64,000 nucleotides of DNA from the NCBI GenBank assembly GCA_037957365.1, contig JARHVA010004089.1, positions 95,001 to 159,000 of the forward strand. The letters run 5' to 3'. The stretch is from Torreya grandis. Taxonomy: Eukaryota > Streptophyta > Pinopsida > Cupressales > Taxaceae. Below are positions 1 through 10,686 of this stretch, in pieces. Below the pieces are notes generated by a model. It ran no database searches. It was not told the DNA's origin and saw only the letters and a list, made by a program, of their open reading frames with translations. How positions within the stretch are numbered: the first letter of the stretch is position 1; the number at the start of each line of letters is the position of its first letter. The translations under genes were made by a program, and so were the position numbers.

Positions 1-442
1 GAAAGAGTTTATATTCAAGTTTGATAGTGAGTGAACATATAAAAATCACCTAAAAAATTATTCATGCCAATTTAGATGGAATTATTAGGTATTTTCCATA
101 TCAAAAAATATCATTAGATTTGGAACAGGTTATCTAAATAGTAAAAAACCTAAGTGATATTTTTGTCTCTCACCCTAGTTGTCATTTCTAGATTTAATTA
201 TGCATAAAAGTAGTCAAAGGGCACCTAATGGGCATTAGTAAAATCAAATCATAGAAAAAACTTGAAAATAAGATAAGAGATCTCAATCCCTTGATTGCTT
301 TGTCCATTTTGTATTTAGTATAAGGTATAATTAGTCAACAATATTTAGTTTATGTGGTTGTAGTTATGTGGTATAATATAAACTATTTCCAGTAGAAGTT
401 TCTATCTTATCTAGATTTATTTAATCAAATTAAGGTAAAACA
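1..442 (+). repeat. Gypsy-1 5' LTR, 3' part (cut by window start)
   Basis: This stretch matches 22,945-23,379 almost along its whole length, with many substitutions and small indels. Shared blocks include the TGAGTGAA start, the 'ttgatt(g/a)ctttgt' block and the 'agtata(a/g)g(g/t)tataattagtcaa' block. It ends in AAAACA, a TG..CA-type LTR end, directly before a TTGGTGAACC motif. I read it as the 3' part of the 5' LTR of an element whose 3' LTR is at 22,780-23,379. The missing left portion would be about 165 bp. No TSD can be tested because the left end is outside the window. Confidence 0.6.
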
Positions 443-444
443 TA

Positions 445-454
445 TTGGTGAACC
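445..454 (+). other. Primer-binding-site-like motif TTGGTGAACC
   Basis: It lies two bases after the LTR end AAAACA. The same TTGGTGAACC follows the LTR end of gypsy-2 (minus strand, 50,327-50,338), and it occurs again at 60,609-60,619. That recurrence at LTR/internal junctions supports a minus-strand primer site. I cannot assign the priming tRNA by eye. Confidence 0.45.
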
Positions 455-682
455 TTTTATAATGTAGAATCTTAAAAAACCTTAGGTCCCCTTCTGTCAC
501 TAGGGTTTCAGATTTCTATATTTAGATGTTTTGTACAAATATGATTTTTGATTTCCCCTTTTACATGTGACCTAAATATTAGGGTTCATATCTCCTAAAC
601 CTTTAGATTTGTATTTTTTCTTATCTCTTAGAAGTAGGTTTTGTTTTTTTACTCCTCTATTCTAGGGTTTGTAAATTTCAAA

Positions 683-1438
683 ATGAATACTCCATATGAA
701 ACCCCTAGTAGCCTTCATCCTCTAGACTTTTTGTTTGTTACATATTACATGTCTTACTCTTAAGGTAATGAATGGACTAATAATCAAACTTGTGTGAGTA
801 ATAATTCTAAATGGGTGAATGAGGAGTATGGTTCTGAATGAAATGAACATGATTATGATTATGATTATGATTACTAGTATGGTTATGATAATCAATAAAG
901 TTGGTATTATAATTATGTCTATAGTGAACAAGAGAATGGAAAAGCTATTTTTGAAATAAAGGATCTTAGTTCCCCCACTTCATCTTTGTACTCCTCTATT
1001 AATTATTCACTATTACAAGAGGAAAATAATTAATTATCCCATGCATTTTTTAATATCACTATAAATCCACATATTGAGGAACATTCAATAGTACCATGTC
1101 TTAATTCAAATTTTCATGATGTTTTACCTTGCATATTTGTGCCTACTTGTAATGATACTTTTAATCAAATAAAAAATTTGGATGTACCTTTGTCTCAAAT
1201 TATATTTCTCCTTTGTAAATTATTCATATATTCCTTCCTCTTCACTTGAAATATAAAATAATGTTATTATTACAAAATAAAGTGAAGTATATTTCCCTTC
1301 TCCTAATATACAAAATCATATGGATGTGTGTGATATGTCTTCTCATTCCCTTAAAAATGTAAGATGATTTAATATAAACAAAGGGAAAAAAAATCTCTCT
1401 TCCCCTAAAGTATAAAATATTATAAATAAATGTGATAG
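683..1438 (+). pseudogene. Gypsy-1 gag, N-terminal part, first copy
   Basis: A reading frame opens at ATG 683 about 240 bp after the LTR end, beginning MNTPYETPSS. It runs to the copia-1 insertion point with stops only at codons that look like former Gln (TAA/TAG). The product is rich in Asn, Tyr, Asp and Glu, with a DYDYDY run encoded by GATTAT repeats at about 851-874. The position after a gypsy LTR and the link to a gag core at 8640-9447 make it the N-terminal, non-conserved part of gag. The segment is copied at 7635-8440, and its last 270 bp again at 7258-7515. No catalytic motif is expected here. Identity as gag rests on position rather than on a domain. Confidence 0.5.
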
Positions 1439-2348
1439 TGTTGAGTGTGGAGCCCTTTTGGGTTATCACATGACCATGGTGGTATATTTTGGGGGCTTAG
1501 AGAACTCCACAAATGTGAGGAGCACATTTTTACCCACTCCACCTTTTATGGAACCTTGATTCCATGTGATTGGAATATTCTTAGATATTTTTCTAATTTC
1601 TATGTCTTCCTTATTTTAGGGAGTTAGTTGTTATATATATATTTTCCATGTTGACTTCCATGTTTTATGGAATTAGTTGTTATATCCTTAAAAGTTGTGT
1701 GAGCCTTTTATGGAGGAGAGATGAGGATGGTGTATTCCTCCTTAGGTGGGCTTTTTTGATAAGCATGTTTGGGTGAAGGATGGGTGTTTCCTTATACATA
1801 AGGCCTTCTTGGATAAGGATGGCAAGTTTCTCTTTCTTTGGTGGGTTTTCTCCTCATTTGTTTATATATAGGTGTGGTGTGCCTTTGTAGAGTGATGGTG
1901 TTTATTTTACAAGGTGTGGGATAGCAACTTGTGGTGTGTTTATTTATAGGTACAAGTGTGGTATAGCATCTGTGACATATTATTGATAGACTTCACATTT
2001 AGATCAATAATTCAAAGAATTTTTGTGTGAATTCTTAAGGATATTTTCAATATCTATGAGAGGTTCTCTTTGGAGAGTTTTTAATCTTGTTATGTTAATT
2101 TTATTGAGGACTTTATTGGTATATTTATCCCACATTGGGTTAACCATAGTGTATTTGTCTTATGTGTTATTGCTGGTTTTACTTTTCTCCATTAAAGCAT
2201 TCATTTACTGTGATTTGAGGAATTGATTCCATGGTGCAAGTAGTGCATAGTGAAATCTAATTTTACACATTTAAAATCTGATTTATGTATTTTAAATTAA
2301 TATTTTATGATGAATTCAATATAGTTTGAATTAATTTAATTCCTAACA
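1439..2348 (+). repeat. Copia-1 5' LTR
   Basis: About 910 bp, beginning TGTTGAGTGTGGAG and ending CCTAACA, an imperfect inverted TG..CA end pair. It matches 6323-7257 throughout, including the shared 'ggttatcacatgaccatggtg' region and the 'tctttggagagttttta' block. The tRNA-Met primer site starts 3 bp downstream. Confidence 0.88.
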
Positions 2349-2350
2349 AA

Positions 2351-2362
2351 TGGTATCAGAGC
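2351..2362 (+). other. Copia-1 primer-binding site (initiator tRNA-Met)
   Basis: TGGTATCAGAGC is the usual plant copia primer site, complementary to the 3' end of the initiator methionine tRNA. It follows the LTR end CCTAACA by two bases. Confidence 0.92.
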
Positions 2363-2426
2363 TTTGGTGGTGCTTTTTTACTGAAGTAGAAAATCATAAG
2401 AAGGGTTATTAACTTGAGTGCGAGCT

Positions 2427-3175
2427 ATGGGAGAAGAGGCCAGATTCAGAGTTGAAAATTTTGATGGAAAAAAAATTGGTTTAAGGAAAATGAAAATGGA
2501 ATATTACTTGTATCAAAAGGAACTTCAACTCCCTTTAGATGGGAAAGAAGGGCAACCTATATCTATGAGTGATGTTGATTGGACATTGCTTGACAGGAAG
2601 GCATTGGGAGCTATATGGTTATGTCTTGCATCTTCTTTTGCATTCAAAATTTCATATGAGAAATATAAAAAAGATCTCATGGATAAACTTGGAAAGTTAT
2701 ATGAGAATCCCCTTGCTTCAAATAAAATATTTCTTATGAAAATATTGTTTAATATGAAAATGTTTGAGAATGGTTATATTGCTAGTCATTTAAATGATTT
2801 TAATATGTTGTAAGTATGCTCACTTTTGTTAGAATTAAATTTGAAGATGAAGTTAGAGCTTTGTTGATTTTGTGTTCTTTACTTGATAGTTGGGATAGAT
2901 TGGTTATGGCTATGAGTAATGTAATCCCTACTAAGGGAAGTTTACATTTTGAGGATGTTGTAGGTATATTCTTAATGAGAAAATGTGAAGGAAGAGCACT
3001 AGTGAATCAACTTCAACTAATGCTCTATCTATTGAAACTAGAGGGACACAAAAGGATAAGAGCAAAGGAAACCATATAAATTCAAAAGGTAGATCTAGAT
3101 CTAGATCTAGAGCCAAGATGATATGTTGACATTGTGGGAAGAGTGCACACTTAAAGAAGGATTGTTGGTCACTTC
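2427..3175 (+). pseudogene. gag: Copia-1 gag with CCHC zinc knuckle
   Basis: Nucleocapsid precursor that would package the element RNA. From ATG 2427 (MGEEARFRVENFDGKK) a frame runs to 2812, then continues in a second frame from 2816. Residues 1-130 resemble the copia gag N-terminal domain (KMKMEYYLYQKEL; ALGAIWLCLA). Around 3124-3165 the zinc knuckle reads C-stop-H-C-G-K-S-A-H-L-K-K-D-C, a CX2CX4HX4C box whose second residue codon is TGA, most simply former TGG. The upstream GTG at 2418 is in frame, but the ATG fits the family better. Broken by a frameshift near 2812 and several stops. Confidence 0.85.
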
Positions 3176-3267
3176 GAGATAAGAATGCCAACAAGGAGGA
3201 AATGAATGAGGTAAATGTGACATCAGTTAAATCATGTCAAGATGCCTTAATTATTTATTTGGATAAT

Positions 3268-3450
3268 TTTTTTGAGTCTTGGGTATTAGATTTAGGGGCC
3301 TCTTTTCATGTCACCCCATATAGGCATTATTTTACTGATTATGTTTAAGAAAATTTGGGACATGTTTATCTTGGTGATGATGAACCATGTGAGATTGTAG
3401 GGAAAGGTTATGTTCAAGTGAAAATGTAGAATGAGAACATGTGGCTACTT
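3268..3450 (+). pseudogene. Copia-1 aspartic protease
   Basis: The retroviral-type protease that would cut the polyprotein. The frame ESWVLDLGASFHV at 3274 carries the active-site Asp at 3289, but the motif reads D-L-G instead of D-S/T-G. TTA in place of TCA is a single C-to-T change. It continues into YLGDDEPCEIVGKG, the conserved copia sequence downstream of the active site. Stops at former Gln codons follow. It is fused in order between the gag zinc knuckle and the integrase. Confidence 0.85.
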
Positions 3451-3659
3451 AAGGATGTCAGACATGTGCCTAAGTTGATATAGAATTTGGTTTTATTGGG
3501 GCAATTAGGTAGTGAGGGCTATTCGGTAATGTTTACTATAGATTCTTAGAAAGTTACCAAATGAGCTCTTATGGTTGAAAGAAGTAAGAAATTTGGTACT
3601 TTATATTTGAATATTAGTGTTTATTCTTATGATTTAGTTGCTACAAATGGAAATGGAAC

Positions 3660-4540
3660 TATGTGACACTATAGGCTCAGTCATATGAGCCATAAGGGCA
3701 TGGGATCTTAAAAGACAAGTTTCTTGGATTAAAAGACATTGATTTAGACTTTTATGAGGATTGTGTGTATGGGAAACAGAAGTGAGTTAAGTTCTTAAAA
3801 GTTGGACCCATAAAGAAAGAGAATAAGTTAGAGGTGGTACATTCAAATGTATGGGGACCAGCTCAAGTATCTTCTATTGGTGGTTCTAATTATTATGTCA
3901 CTTTTATTGATGATGAAACTAGGAAAGTTTGGGTTTATTGCATTAAAAGGAAATTTGATGTATTTGACACTTTTAATAATTGGAAAGCCTTGGTTGAGAA
4001 TGAAATAGGTCTCAATTTGAAATGACTTAGATCAGATAATGGAGGTGAGTATTGTAGTAATGCTTTCTTTGATTATTGTTCTAACAATGGAATCCATAAG
4101 CAAAGGATGGTTCTAGGAACTCCATAGTAGAATGGGGTATTTGAAGGGATGAATAGAACAATAATAAAATGTGCTAGGAGTATGAGGTTACATGTAGGGT
4201 TGCCTTTACAATTTTGGGTAGAAGCAGTTAGCACAAAAATTTATTTGATTAACAAAGGACCTTCAATGCCTTTAGATGGAGTCATTCCAAAACAAGCTTG
4301 GTCTAGTAAGAATCTTGATTATTCTTTTCTTAGAGTCTTTAGATGTGAGGTTTTTTCTCTTATTAAGAAAGAGGATATGACCAAGTTAGAGGTAAAATTA
4401 TAAAAATGCACATTTGTTGGTTATGGTAAGGATGACTTTGGTTTCCATTTATGGAGAATTAGAGATAAGAAAATATTTTGATCTAGAGATTTAATCTTTA
4501 ATGAAAAAGTCGTGTATAAGAATTAGTTGTAGGAACAGGA
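3660..4540 (+). pseudogene. Copia-1 integrase (GAG-pre-integrase plus catalytic core)
   Basis: DNA-joining enzyme of the element. The N-terminal HHCC region reads stop-HYRLSHMSHKG, then D-F-Y-E-D-C. The first Cys of the usual pair is Tyr (TGT to TAT), so zinc binding is lost. In the core, the first acidic residue is also lost: HSNVWGP at 3840 has Asn (AAT) for the catalytic Asp. The second Asp is kept in LRSDNGGEY near 4028, and the Glu is kept in NGVFEGMNRT near 4146. The GTP-Gln-Gln-NG motif reads GTP-TAG-TAG-NG at 4125-4130, two adjacent C-to-T nonsense changes. The frame continues through KCARSMRLHVGLP to SRDLIFNE near 4500. Confidence 0.9.
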
Positions 4541-4739
4541 ACAAGAATAAAAAGAGTACATAGTATTGGATGACATTATGGATGGCAAAGTATCCAATGA
4601 ATCAGTTTAAGAACCTTCTACACAAGGACCCCAAACTCCTATGGTAAGAAGGTCTTCTAGGGTAGGAAGAGTACCTAAACATTTTTCTCCTTCTTTGAAT
4701 TATTTATTACTCGCTAACAAAGGAGAACTAGTGTGTTAT

Positions 4740-5560
4740 GAGGAAGCAATATAGGTAGATGTCAGGATGAAGTGAAATCAAGCCATGGATGAGGATCATA
4801 GATCTCTCATGGAGAACCAAACATGGGACTTGGTAAGGCTACCCAAGGGAAATAATGCATTGCCAAACAAGTGGATTTATAAAATAAAAGAATAATATGA
4901 AGGGAGAAAAAGGTATAAGGCCATAATGATGGTCAAGGGGTTTACACAGAAATTAGGTATTGATTTTGATGAGATTTTTTCTTCTATTATAAAAATGACT
5001 TCTATTAGGACTGTTCTTGGTTTAGTTACAATTGAGGATTTTCACTTAGAATAGTTAGATGTGAAAATTGATTTTCTTCATGGTGATTTGGATGAAGAGT
5101 TGTATATGGAGCAGCCACAGGGATATGAGGTCAGAGGGAAGGATAACTATGTGTGAAAACTAAAAAAGAGTTTGTATGGCCTAAAGCAAGCTCCATGGCA
5201 ATGGTATAAGAAATTTGATTATTTTATGTTAGAACAAGGTTATCAAAGGTGTAATTCTAACCATTGTGTGTACATCAGTCATTTTGATTATGGTTCTTTT
5301 ATTGTATTATGCTTGTATATGGATGACATGTTAGTTGTAGGAAACAACATACACCATATTCATATACTTAAGAAACATCTTAGTGACTCCTTTTCTATGA
5401 AGTATTTGGGTGCAGTGAAGTAAATCCATGGTATGAGGATTACTTGTGATAAAAAGGAGAGGAAGCTAATTTTATCCCAATTAGATTATGTGAAAAAAGT
5501 CTTGGAAAGGTTTAGCATGTTGGATGCTAAATCTTTGGTAATCCTTTGGCAAGCCACTTT
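4740..5560 (+). pseudogene. Copia-1 reverse transcriptase
   Basis: RNA-dependent DNA polymerase. The frame covers HRSLMENQTWDLVRLPKGN, then [39 protein letters not shown] and the catalytic LYMDDMLVVG at 5313-5340 (YMDD at 5316-5327, a YVDD-type box). Both catalytic Asp of the DD pair are present. Stops sit where Gln or Trp is expected, for example TAG before [10 protein letters not shown] and TGA after NYV. APWQW has TGG for an expected CGG, again C-to-T. A frameshift follows near 5560, before RNase H. Confidence 0.92.
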
Positions 5561-5639
5561 AAATTATCAAAGGAGCATTGTCCCAAGATAGAGGTTGAAA
5601 CGCTTAAGATATTTAAGGTACCTTACTCATAGATAATTG

Positions 5640-6300
5640 GTAGCTTGATGTATGCCATAGTTTGTACTAGGTCAGATATTGCCCATGTAGTGGGAGTTGT
5701 GAGTAGGTATATGAGTGATCCTAGTTATGAGCATTGGCAAGTAGTGAAATGGATTCTTTGGTACTTGAGAGGAACCATGGATGTTGCATTATGTTATGGT
5801 AGATTAGATACACTTTACATGGTTATGTGGACTCAAATATGGTGGGCGATATTGATAGTAGGAGTATGATAGGTTATATATTTACTATTGGAGATACAGT
5901 GGTTAGTTGGATTTCTAGGATACATAAGGTTGTGTCTTTGTCAACCATAGAGGTAGAGTATGTTGTTATCATAGAGGCTAACAAGAAGATGACTTGGTTA
6001 TAGTAGTTGTTTCAAGAGTTGGGGCATGAGTAGGAAGTTAGGAGACTACATAGTGATAGTCAAAATGTTATTCATTTGGAAAAGAACTTTGCTTTCCACT
6101 CAAGGACAAAACACATTTAGTTACATTACCACTTCATCAGGATAACTTTGGAGGAGAATTTAGTGAAGCTAGAGAAGATTCATACTAGCTATAATCCTAT
6201 GGATATGATGACCAAGGTGGTCACATTAGACAAGTTGAGACTATGTTCAAATTTGGTTGGCCTTAGTGGTTATGGAGCAATGATCAATTTTATTCAGGAG
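5640..6300 (+). pseudogene. Copia-1 RNase H
   Basis: Degrades the RNA strand during reverse transcription. The frame at 5648 reads MYAIVCTRSDIAHVVGVVSRY..WQVVKWILWYLRGT. After a frameshift near 5820 it resumes as VDSNMVGDIDSRSMIGYIF..VSWISRIHKVVSLSTIEVEY. The end (LHSDSQNVIHLEKN, then SYNPMDMMTKVV) is the usual copia C-terminus. The stop-codon pattern is the same as in the rest of the element. Confidence 0.9.
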
Positions 6301-6311
6301 AAATGGTCTCC

Positions 6312-6322
6312 AAGTGGGATAT
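6312..6322 (+). other. Copia-1 polypurine tract
   Basis: AAGTGGGATAT lies directly before the 3' LTR. The related copia-2 elements have AAGTGGGAGAT at the same position, so this is the plus-strand primer site with one or two changes. Confidence 0.75.
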
Positions 6323-7257
6323 TTTTTAGTGTGGATCCCTTTGGGGCTATCACATGACCATGGTGATGTATTTTGGGGGCTTAGAGTGCTCTAAAAATGT
6401 AGGGAGTGCATTTTTACCCACTCCACCTTTTATGGAACCTTGATTTCATGTGAGTGGAATATTCTTAGATATTTTTCTAATTGTTATGTCTTCCTTGTTT
6501 TAGGGAGTTATTTGTTAGATATCTATTTTCCATGCTGACTTCCATGTTTTGTGAAAGTGGGATTGACTTCCATGTTCTATGGAATTAGTTGTTATCTCCT
6601 TAAAAGTTATGTGATCATTTTGTGGAAGAGAGATGAGGATGGCATGTTCTTCCTTAGGTGGGATATTAAATAAGCATGGTTGGGTGGAATATGGGTGTTT
6701 CCTTGTGGATAAGGCCTTCTTGGATAATGATGGTGAGTTTATCATTCTTTAGTGGGTTTTCTCCTCATTTTTTTATATATAGGTGTGGTGTGACTTTGCA
6801 GAGTGATGGTGTTTATTTTATAGGGTGTGGTATAGCATCTCATGGTGTGTTTATTTATAGGTAAAAGTGTAGCATAGCATCTATGGCATATTGTTTACAT
6901 ACTTCATATTTGGATCAGCAATTTAGATAATTCTTGTGTGAATTCTTGAGGAAATTTTCAATCTCTGTGAGAGTTTCTCTTTGGAGAGTTTTTACTCTTG
7001 TTCTATTAATTTTATTGAGTACTTTCTTGGTGGATGTAGCCCATATTGAGTGAACCACAGTATATCAATCTTATGTGATATTGTTGGTTTTACTTTTCTC
7101 TATTAAATCATTCATTTACTATGATTTGTGGAATTGATTCCATGATGCATGTAGTGCATAGTGAAATCTGATTTTACACATTTAAAATTTGGTTTGTGTT
7201 TTAAATTAAGATTTTATGGTGAATTAAATCTGATTTGAATTCATTTAACTCCTAACA
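6323..7257 (+). repeat. Copia-1 3' LTR
   Basis: About 935 bp, matching 1439-2348. The first bases are TTTTTAGTGTGG against TGTTGAGTGTGG in the 5' copy. It ends CCTAACA. It contains an extra segment near 6545-6575 compared with the 5' LTR. Confidence 0.85.
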
Positions 7258-7555
7258 TAAAAAATGTGGATGTACCTATGTCTAAAATTACAGTTCTCCT
7301 TTGTAAATTATTCATATATTCCTTCCTCTTCACTTGAAATACAAAAAAAAGTGTAGTATATTTCCCTTCTCTTAATATAAAAAATTGTATAAATGTGTGT
7401 GATATGCCTTCTCATTCCCTTAAAAATTCAAGATGATTTAATATAAACAAAGGAAAAAACAATTTATGTCTCTTCCCCTAAAGTATAAAATATTGAAAAT
7501 AAATGTGATAGATCTCTATGTTCTCTTGAAATACAATTTTAAAATGAATACTTCA
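7258..7555 (+). repeat. Partial copy of gypsy-1 gag leader (matches 1169-1438)
   Basis: From TAAAAAATGTGGATGTACC onward this follows 1169-1438 closely, including 'ttcatatattccttcctcttcacttgaaata' and the 'gatgatttaatataaacaaagg' block, and again 8150-8430. It lies immediately right of copia-1, so the same host sequence is present on both sides of the insertion. Confidence 0.75.
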
Positions 7556-7634
7556 AATTTATATGTTTTCTTATCTCTTAGAATTAGGTTTTGTTTTTTT
7601 ACTCCTAACTATTATAGGGTTTTTTAATTTCAAA

Positions 7635-8440
7635 ATGAATACTTCATATGAAACCCCTAGTATCCCTCATCTTCTAGACTTTTTTTTTTGCTACATATTG
7701 CATGCCTTACTCTTATGGTAATGAATGGACTAATAATCAAACTGGTGTGAGTAATAATGATAACTGGGTGAATGAGGAGTATGATTATGAATAAAATGAA
7801 CATGATTATGATTATGATTATGATTATGATTATGATTATGATTATGATTATGATTATGGTTATGATAATCAATAAAGTTGGTATTATAATTATGTCTATA
7901 GTGAACAAGAGAATGAACAAGCTATTTTTGAAATAGAGGATCTTAGTTCCCCCACTTCATCTTTTCATTCCTCTGTTAATTATTCACTATTATAAGAGGA
8001 AAATAATGAATTATCCCATGCATTTTATAATATCAAAAGCAATCCACATATTGAGGAACATTCAATAGTACCATGTGTTAATTAAAAATTTTATGATGTT
8101 TTACCTTGTATATTTATGCCTACTTGTAATGATACTTTTACTCATATAAAAAAATGTGGATGTATCTTTGTTTCAAATACCAGTTCTCCTTTGTAAATTA
8201 TTCATGTATTCCTTCCTCTTCACTTGAAATACAAAATAATTTTATTATTACAAAATAAACTGAAGTATATTTACCTTCTCCTAATATACAAAATTATATG
8301 AATGTGTGTGATATGCCTTCTCATTCCATTAAAAATGAAAGATGATTTAATATAAACAAAGGAAAAAACAATTTCTCTCTCTTCCCTTGAAGTATAAAAT
8401 ATTGTAAATAAATGTGATAGATCTCTATGTTCTCTTGAAA
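7635..8440 (+). pseudogene. Gypsy-1 gag, N-terminal part, second (tandem) copy
   Basis: ATG 7635 opens MNTSYETPSIPH, matching the first copy at 683, but a poly-T expansion near 7679 shifts the frame. The GATTAT coding repeat has grown to about nine units (7804-7860) against four in the first copy. The tail repeats 1169-1438. The duplication unit is roughly 0.87 kb. The opposite-strand poly-Ile reading frame here is a shadow of the repeat. Confidence 0.55.
7804..7860 (+). repeat. (GATTAT)n coding microsatellite
   Basis: About nine perfect hexamers reading Asp-Tyr in the gag frame. The first gag copy has about four (851-874). Confidence 0.9.
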
Positions 8441-8639
8441 TACAATTTTAAAATGTCTCTTCTATTGAAATACAATGTGACGTAAATCATACTCTTTCTT
8501 TAAAACTAAAAAAATGATGAGATTATTATAGCATGTAATGATTCTATATTATGCAATGATATGTCTATATAGTGTGATTCAATGATATGTGAAGATAATA
8601 ATGATACCCTTACATTACCTATGTTTAAGGTTGATAGTG

Positions 8640-9447
8640 ATTTAAGACCAATGAATGAACCTTTTTAGACCATTATTATTCCCACTAGCCATATCACATT
8701 TATGAAGCAAACCATAGGTGATTTCCAAAAGTAAAAGATTGATCTCACTATCCAAGCTGGATCATATAAGGATAATGAATGATAATGTCATTCTAGGCCA
8801 ACCTATTACATAGTTTATATTTGAGTCCAATTATCTAAAGGGTTTTATTATTTGAAGGCCATGGAGACCCCATTATTCATTTAACTAAATACACACTTTA
8901 TTTTGGTAAATATTGTAATGAGGGATGACTTTTATTAAAAGCCTTCCATAAAATTCTAGAAGGAGATGCCTTAGATTGGTTTTATAGCTTCCCTAGTGGA
9001 TTTTTACCTTATTTTATAAAGTTATAAGACATATTTCGATCTGATTTAAATAGATATAAGATGCCTAAATTAACTTTGGAACATATCCAAGCCCTAAAGA
9101 AAGGCCATGATGATCTTACTCAGGATCACATTTGGAGATTTAAGAACACTTTTCATTCTTTGATATATCAACCTTTGGATTTTTAAAACTAATTTACCTT
9201 TATTAAGGGTCTTCTCTCTCCACTCAAATAAAGAGCAATACACAACCCTTACACTTCTTTTGAGATGTTGTACATGGATGTTTTCAACTATGCATGTGAT
9301 CTTAATTCTGAATCACACAAGGCTACTAGTGAAAACAAATTTAGATCACCTTCACCTAAAAAGGATTATACCCATAAGGAAGAAAAATCTAATGTAGCCT
9401 GTACCAAAATAAAGAGTCTAGTTAAAGTCCTTTATAAAAATAATAAA
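8640..9447 (+). pseudogene. gag: Gypsy-1 gag core (retrotransposon_gag domain)
   Basis: Capsid-type domain of a plant Ty3/gypsy gag. Recognisable in frame from about 8865 are GDPIIHLTKYTLYFGKY, then LEGDALDWFYSFPSG, DIFRSDLNRYKMPKLTLE and a Lys/Ser-rich tail (SHKATSENKFRSPSPKK) ending at TAA 9448. The 'GDALDWFYSLP' type block is diagnostic of the retrotransposon_gag family. Stops interrupt it at former Gln codons. The N-terminus is supplied by the two copies at 683 and 7635. Confidence 0.8.
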
Positions 9448-9549
9448 TAAAAAGGAAAATTCCAAAGAGAAGGTACTAAGACAAAGAGGAATCAACCCAT
9501 TAATTTTGGTAGTGTCAAAGATTGACTAAGAATAATTTTATGGAAATTA

Positions 9550-9804
9550 TTGGATAAAATGCTAATTTATCTACCACCTAATTATTACCATCCTCCCCAT
9601 CATTTAGAGAAAGTAAAGACCAAATCATTTTGTCATTGTCATCATATCAATCGATATAATGACAATCATTATTACGCATTGGGACAAAGGATTGAGAACC
9701 TTATCGATGAAGGGGTTATTAAATTTCGAAAAGTGGACACTAGGTCATCAAAATACCCTTCATCTTCTCTTACTACTTTTTTGATAGAGACCAAGATATC
9801 CTAG
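9550..9804 (+). pseudogene. Gypsy-1 gag zinc-binding region
   Basis: The frame MDKMLIYLPPNYYHPPHH continues to FCHCHHINRYNDNHYYAL and GQRIENLIDEGVI. This matches the Cys/His box followed by a 'LxxxIExLIxxG' helix found after the capsid domain in plant gypsy gag proteins. It lies 100 bp after the gag core stop and in the same orientation. No protease, RT or integrase follows. The frame simply runs into unrelated sequence. Confidence 0.7.
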
Positions 9805-10686
9805 GATATTCCTACAAAGGAACCAATGGTCCATCAGGATCCTAAGAATGATCATATTAATAGAATACCATATTCTAATTTACATTCTATAAAAAATTAT
9901 GTTTCCCAAAAATATCTATTTAGGATCTAATGGTCATTTGAGCCTTTATTATAAGTGAACTTAGAGAAGTAATTTTTATTAAACACAAGCAACAAAGCAA
10001 TACATGCACAATGAGACTTAGTAAGAGTGTGGTATATAATGAAAAAGATTTGAAGAATGCATATGTGGATGCCATATGACACATTATTATTCTAATTTAT
10101 TGGGGACCAAAGAAATTTGACATGTTATTACATGTACGAGGAGAATGTACAAGGAAAATTTATATTAGGATAATCATGGTTACAACGTATGAGGGAAATT
10201 TTGATAGTGTTAAAAAGACTATCTATGTTTCAGAAATATAAATATAACATACATAAAAATACACTTACATCATCTCAAAAATAATTATATATATCAAAAC
10301 CTAAATAAGCAACTCAATATCAAGAGTTAGAACCAGTAAGTTGTGTTATACAACAAAATCAAGAAATGAAACCATTTTTAATTGTTACACAAGAGGATTG
10401 TCTACCAGCCACATATGATTATAATGCAGTTTTATTTCCCAATGGTTTTTATTAGTCCACAAATTATTGATCTCAAAGAGTTTATAATTATATTCCTACA
10501 TACAATTTATGTGCTTATAAATTTAAATCATTATATGTAATACATTTCCAAGCCATAAGTTAATGTAAATACAAATATGTGTACTAAATTCACTCACATA
10601 TACAATGGAAAATTAAAATATGTGAATAAAATATGACCATAATTAAATACATCACATAAAAAGTAAATAATTATTTATAATGATAA
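9805..10686. other. AT-rich gap between gag and antisense PMD gene; no gene seen
   Basis: About 880 bp of low-complexity AT-rich DNA. In a gypsy element pol should start here, but I find no protease, RT, RNase H or integrase motif on either strand. Confidence 0.5.

Larger units (their letters stand above)
1439..7257 (+). mobile_element. Copia-1: full-length, inactivated Ty1/copia retrotransposon (Tnt1/Tork-like)
   Basis: Order: LTR (1439-2348), initiator-Met primer site, gag, zinc knuckle, protease, integrase, RT, RNase H, purine tract, LTR (6323-7257). This is the copia order (integrase before RT). Gag and pol would be one polyprotein. It is now broken by many stops and several frameshifts, at about 2812 and 5560, and again in RNase H. 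The two LTRs differ by many substitutions, so insertion is old. There is no 5-bp TSD: the left flank ends GATAG and the right flank begins TAAAA. Instead the flanks overlap in content by about 270 bp, so the copy may be a recombinant. Lineage assignment to Tnt1/Tork is inferred from overall similarity. Confidence 0.9.

Noticed and set aside
722..931. Minus-strand poly-Ile frame opposite the gag leader
   Set aside because: It is the reverse complement of the GATTAT Asp-Tyr repeat and AT-rich gag; the same shadow recurs at 7657-7920.
1446..6330. Copia-1 LTR start at TGTGGAGCCC
   Set aside because: The purine-tract spacing of related elements and the inverted match to CCTAACA place the start at TGTTGAG, 7 bp earlier.
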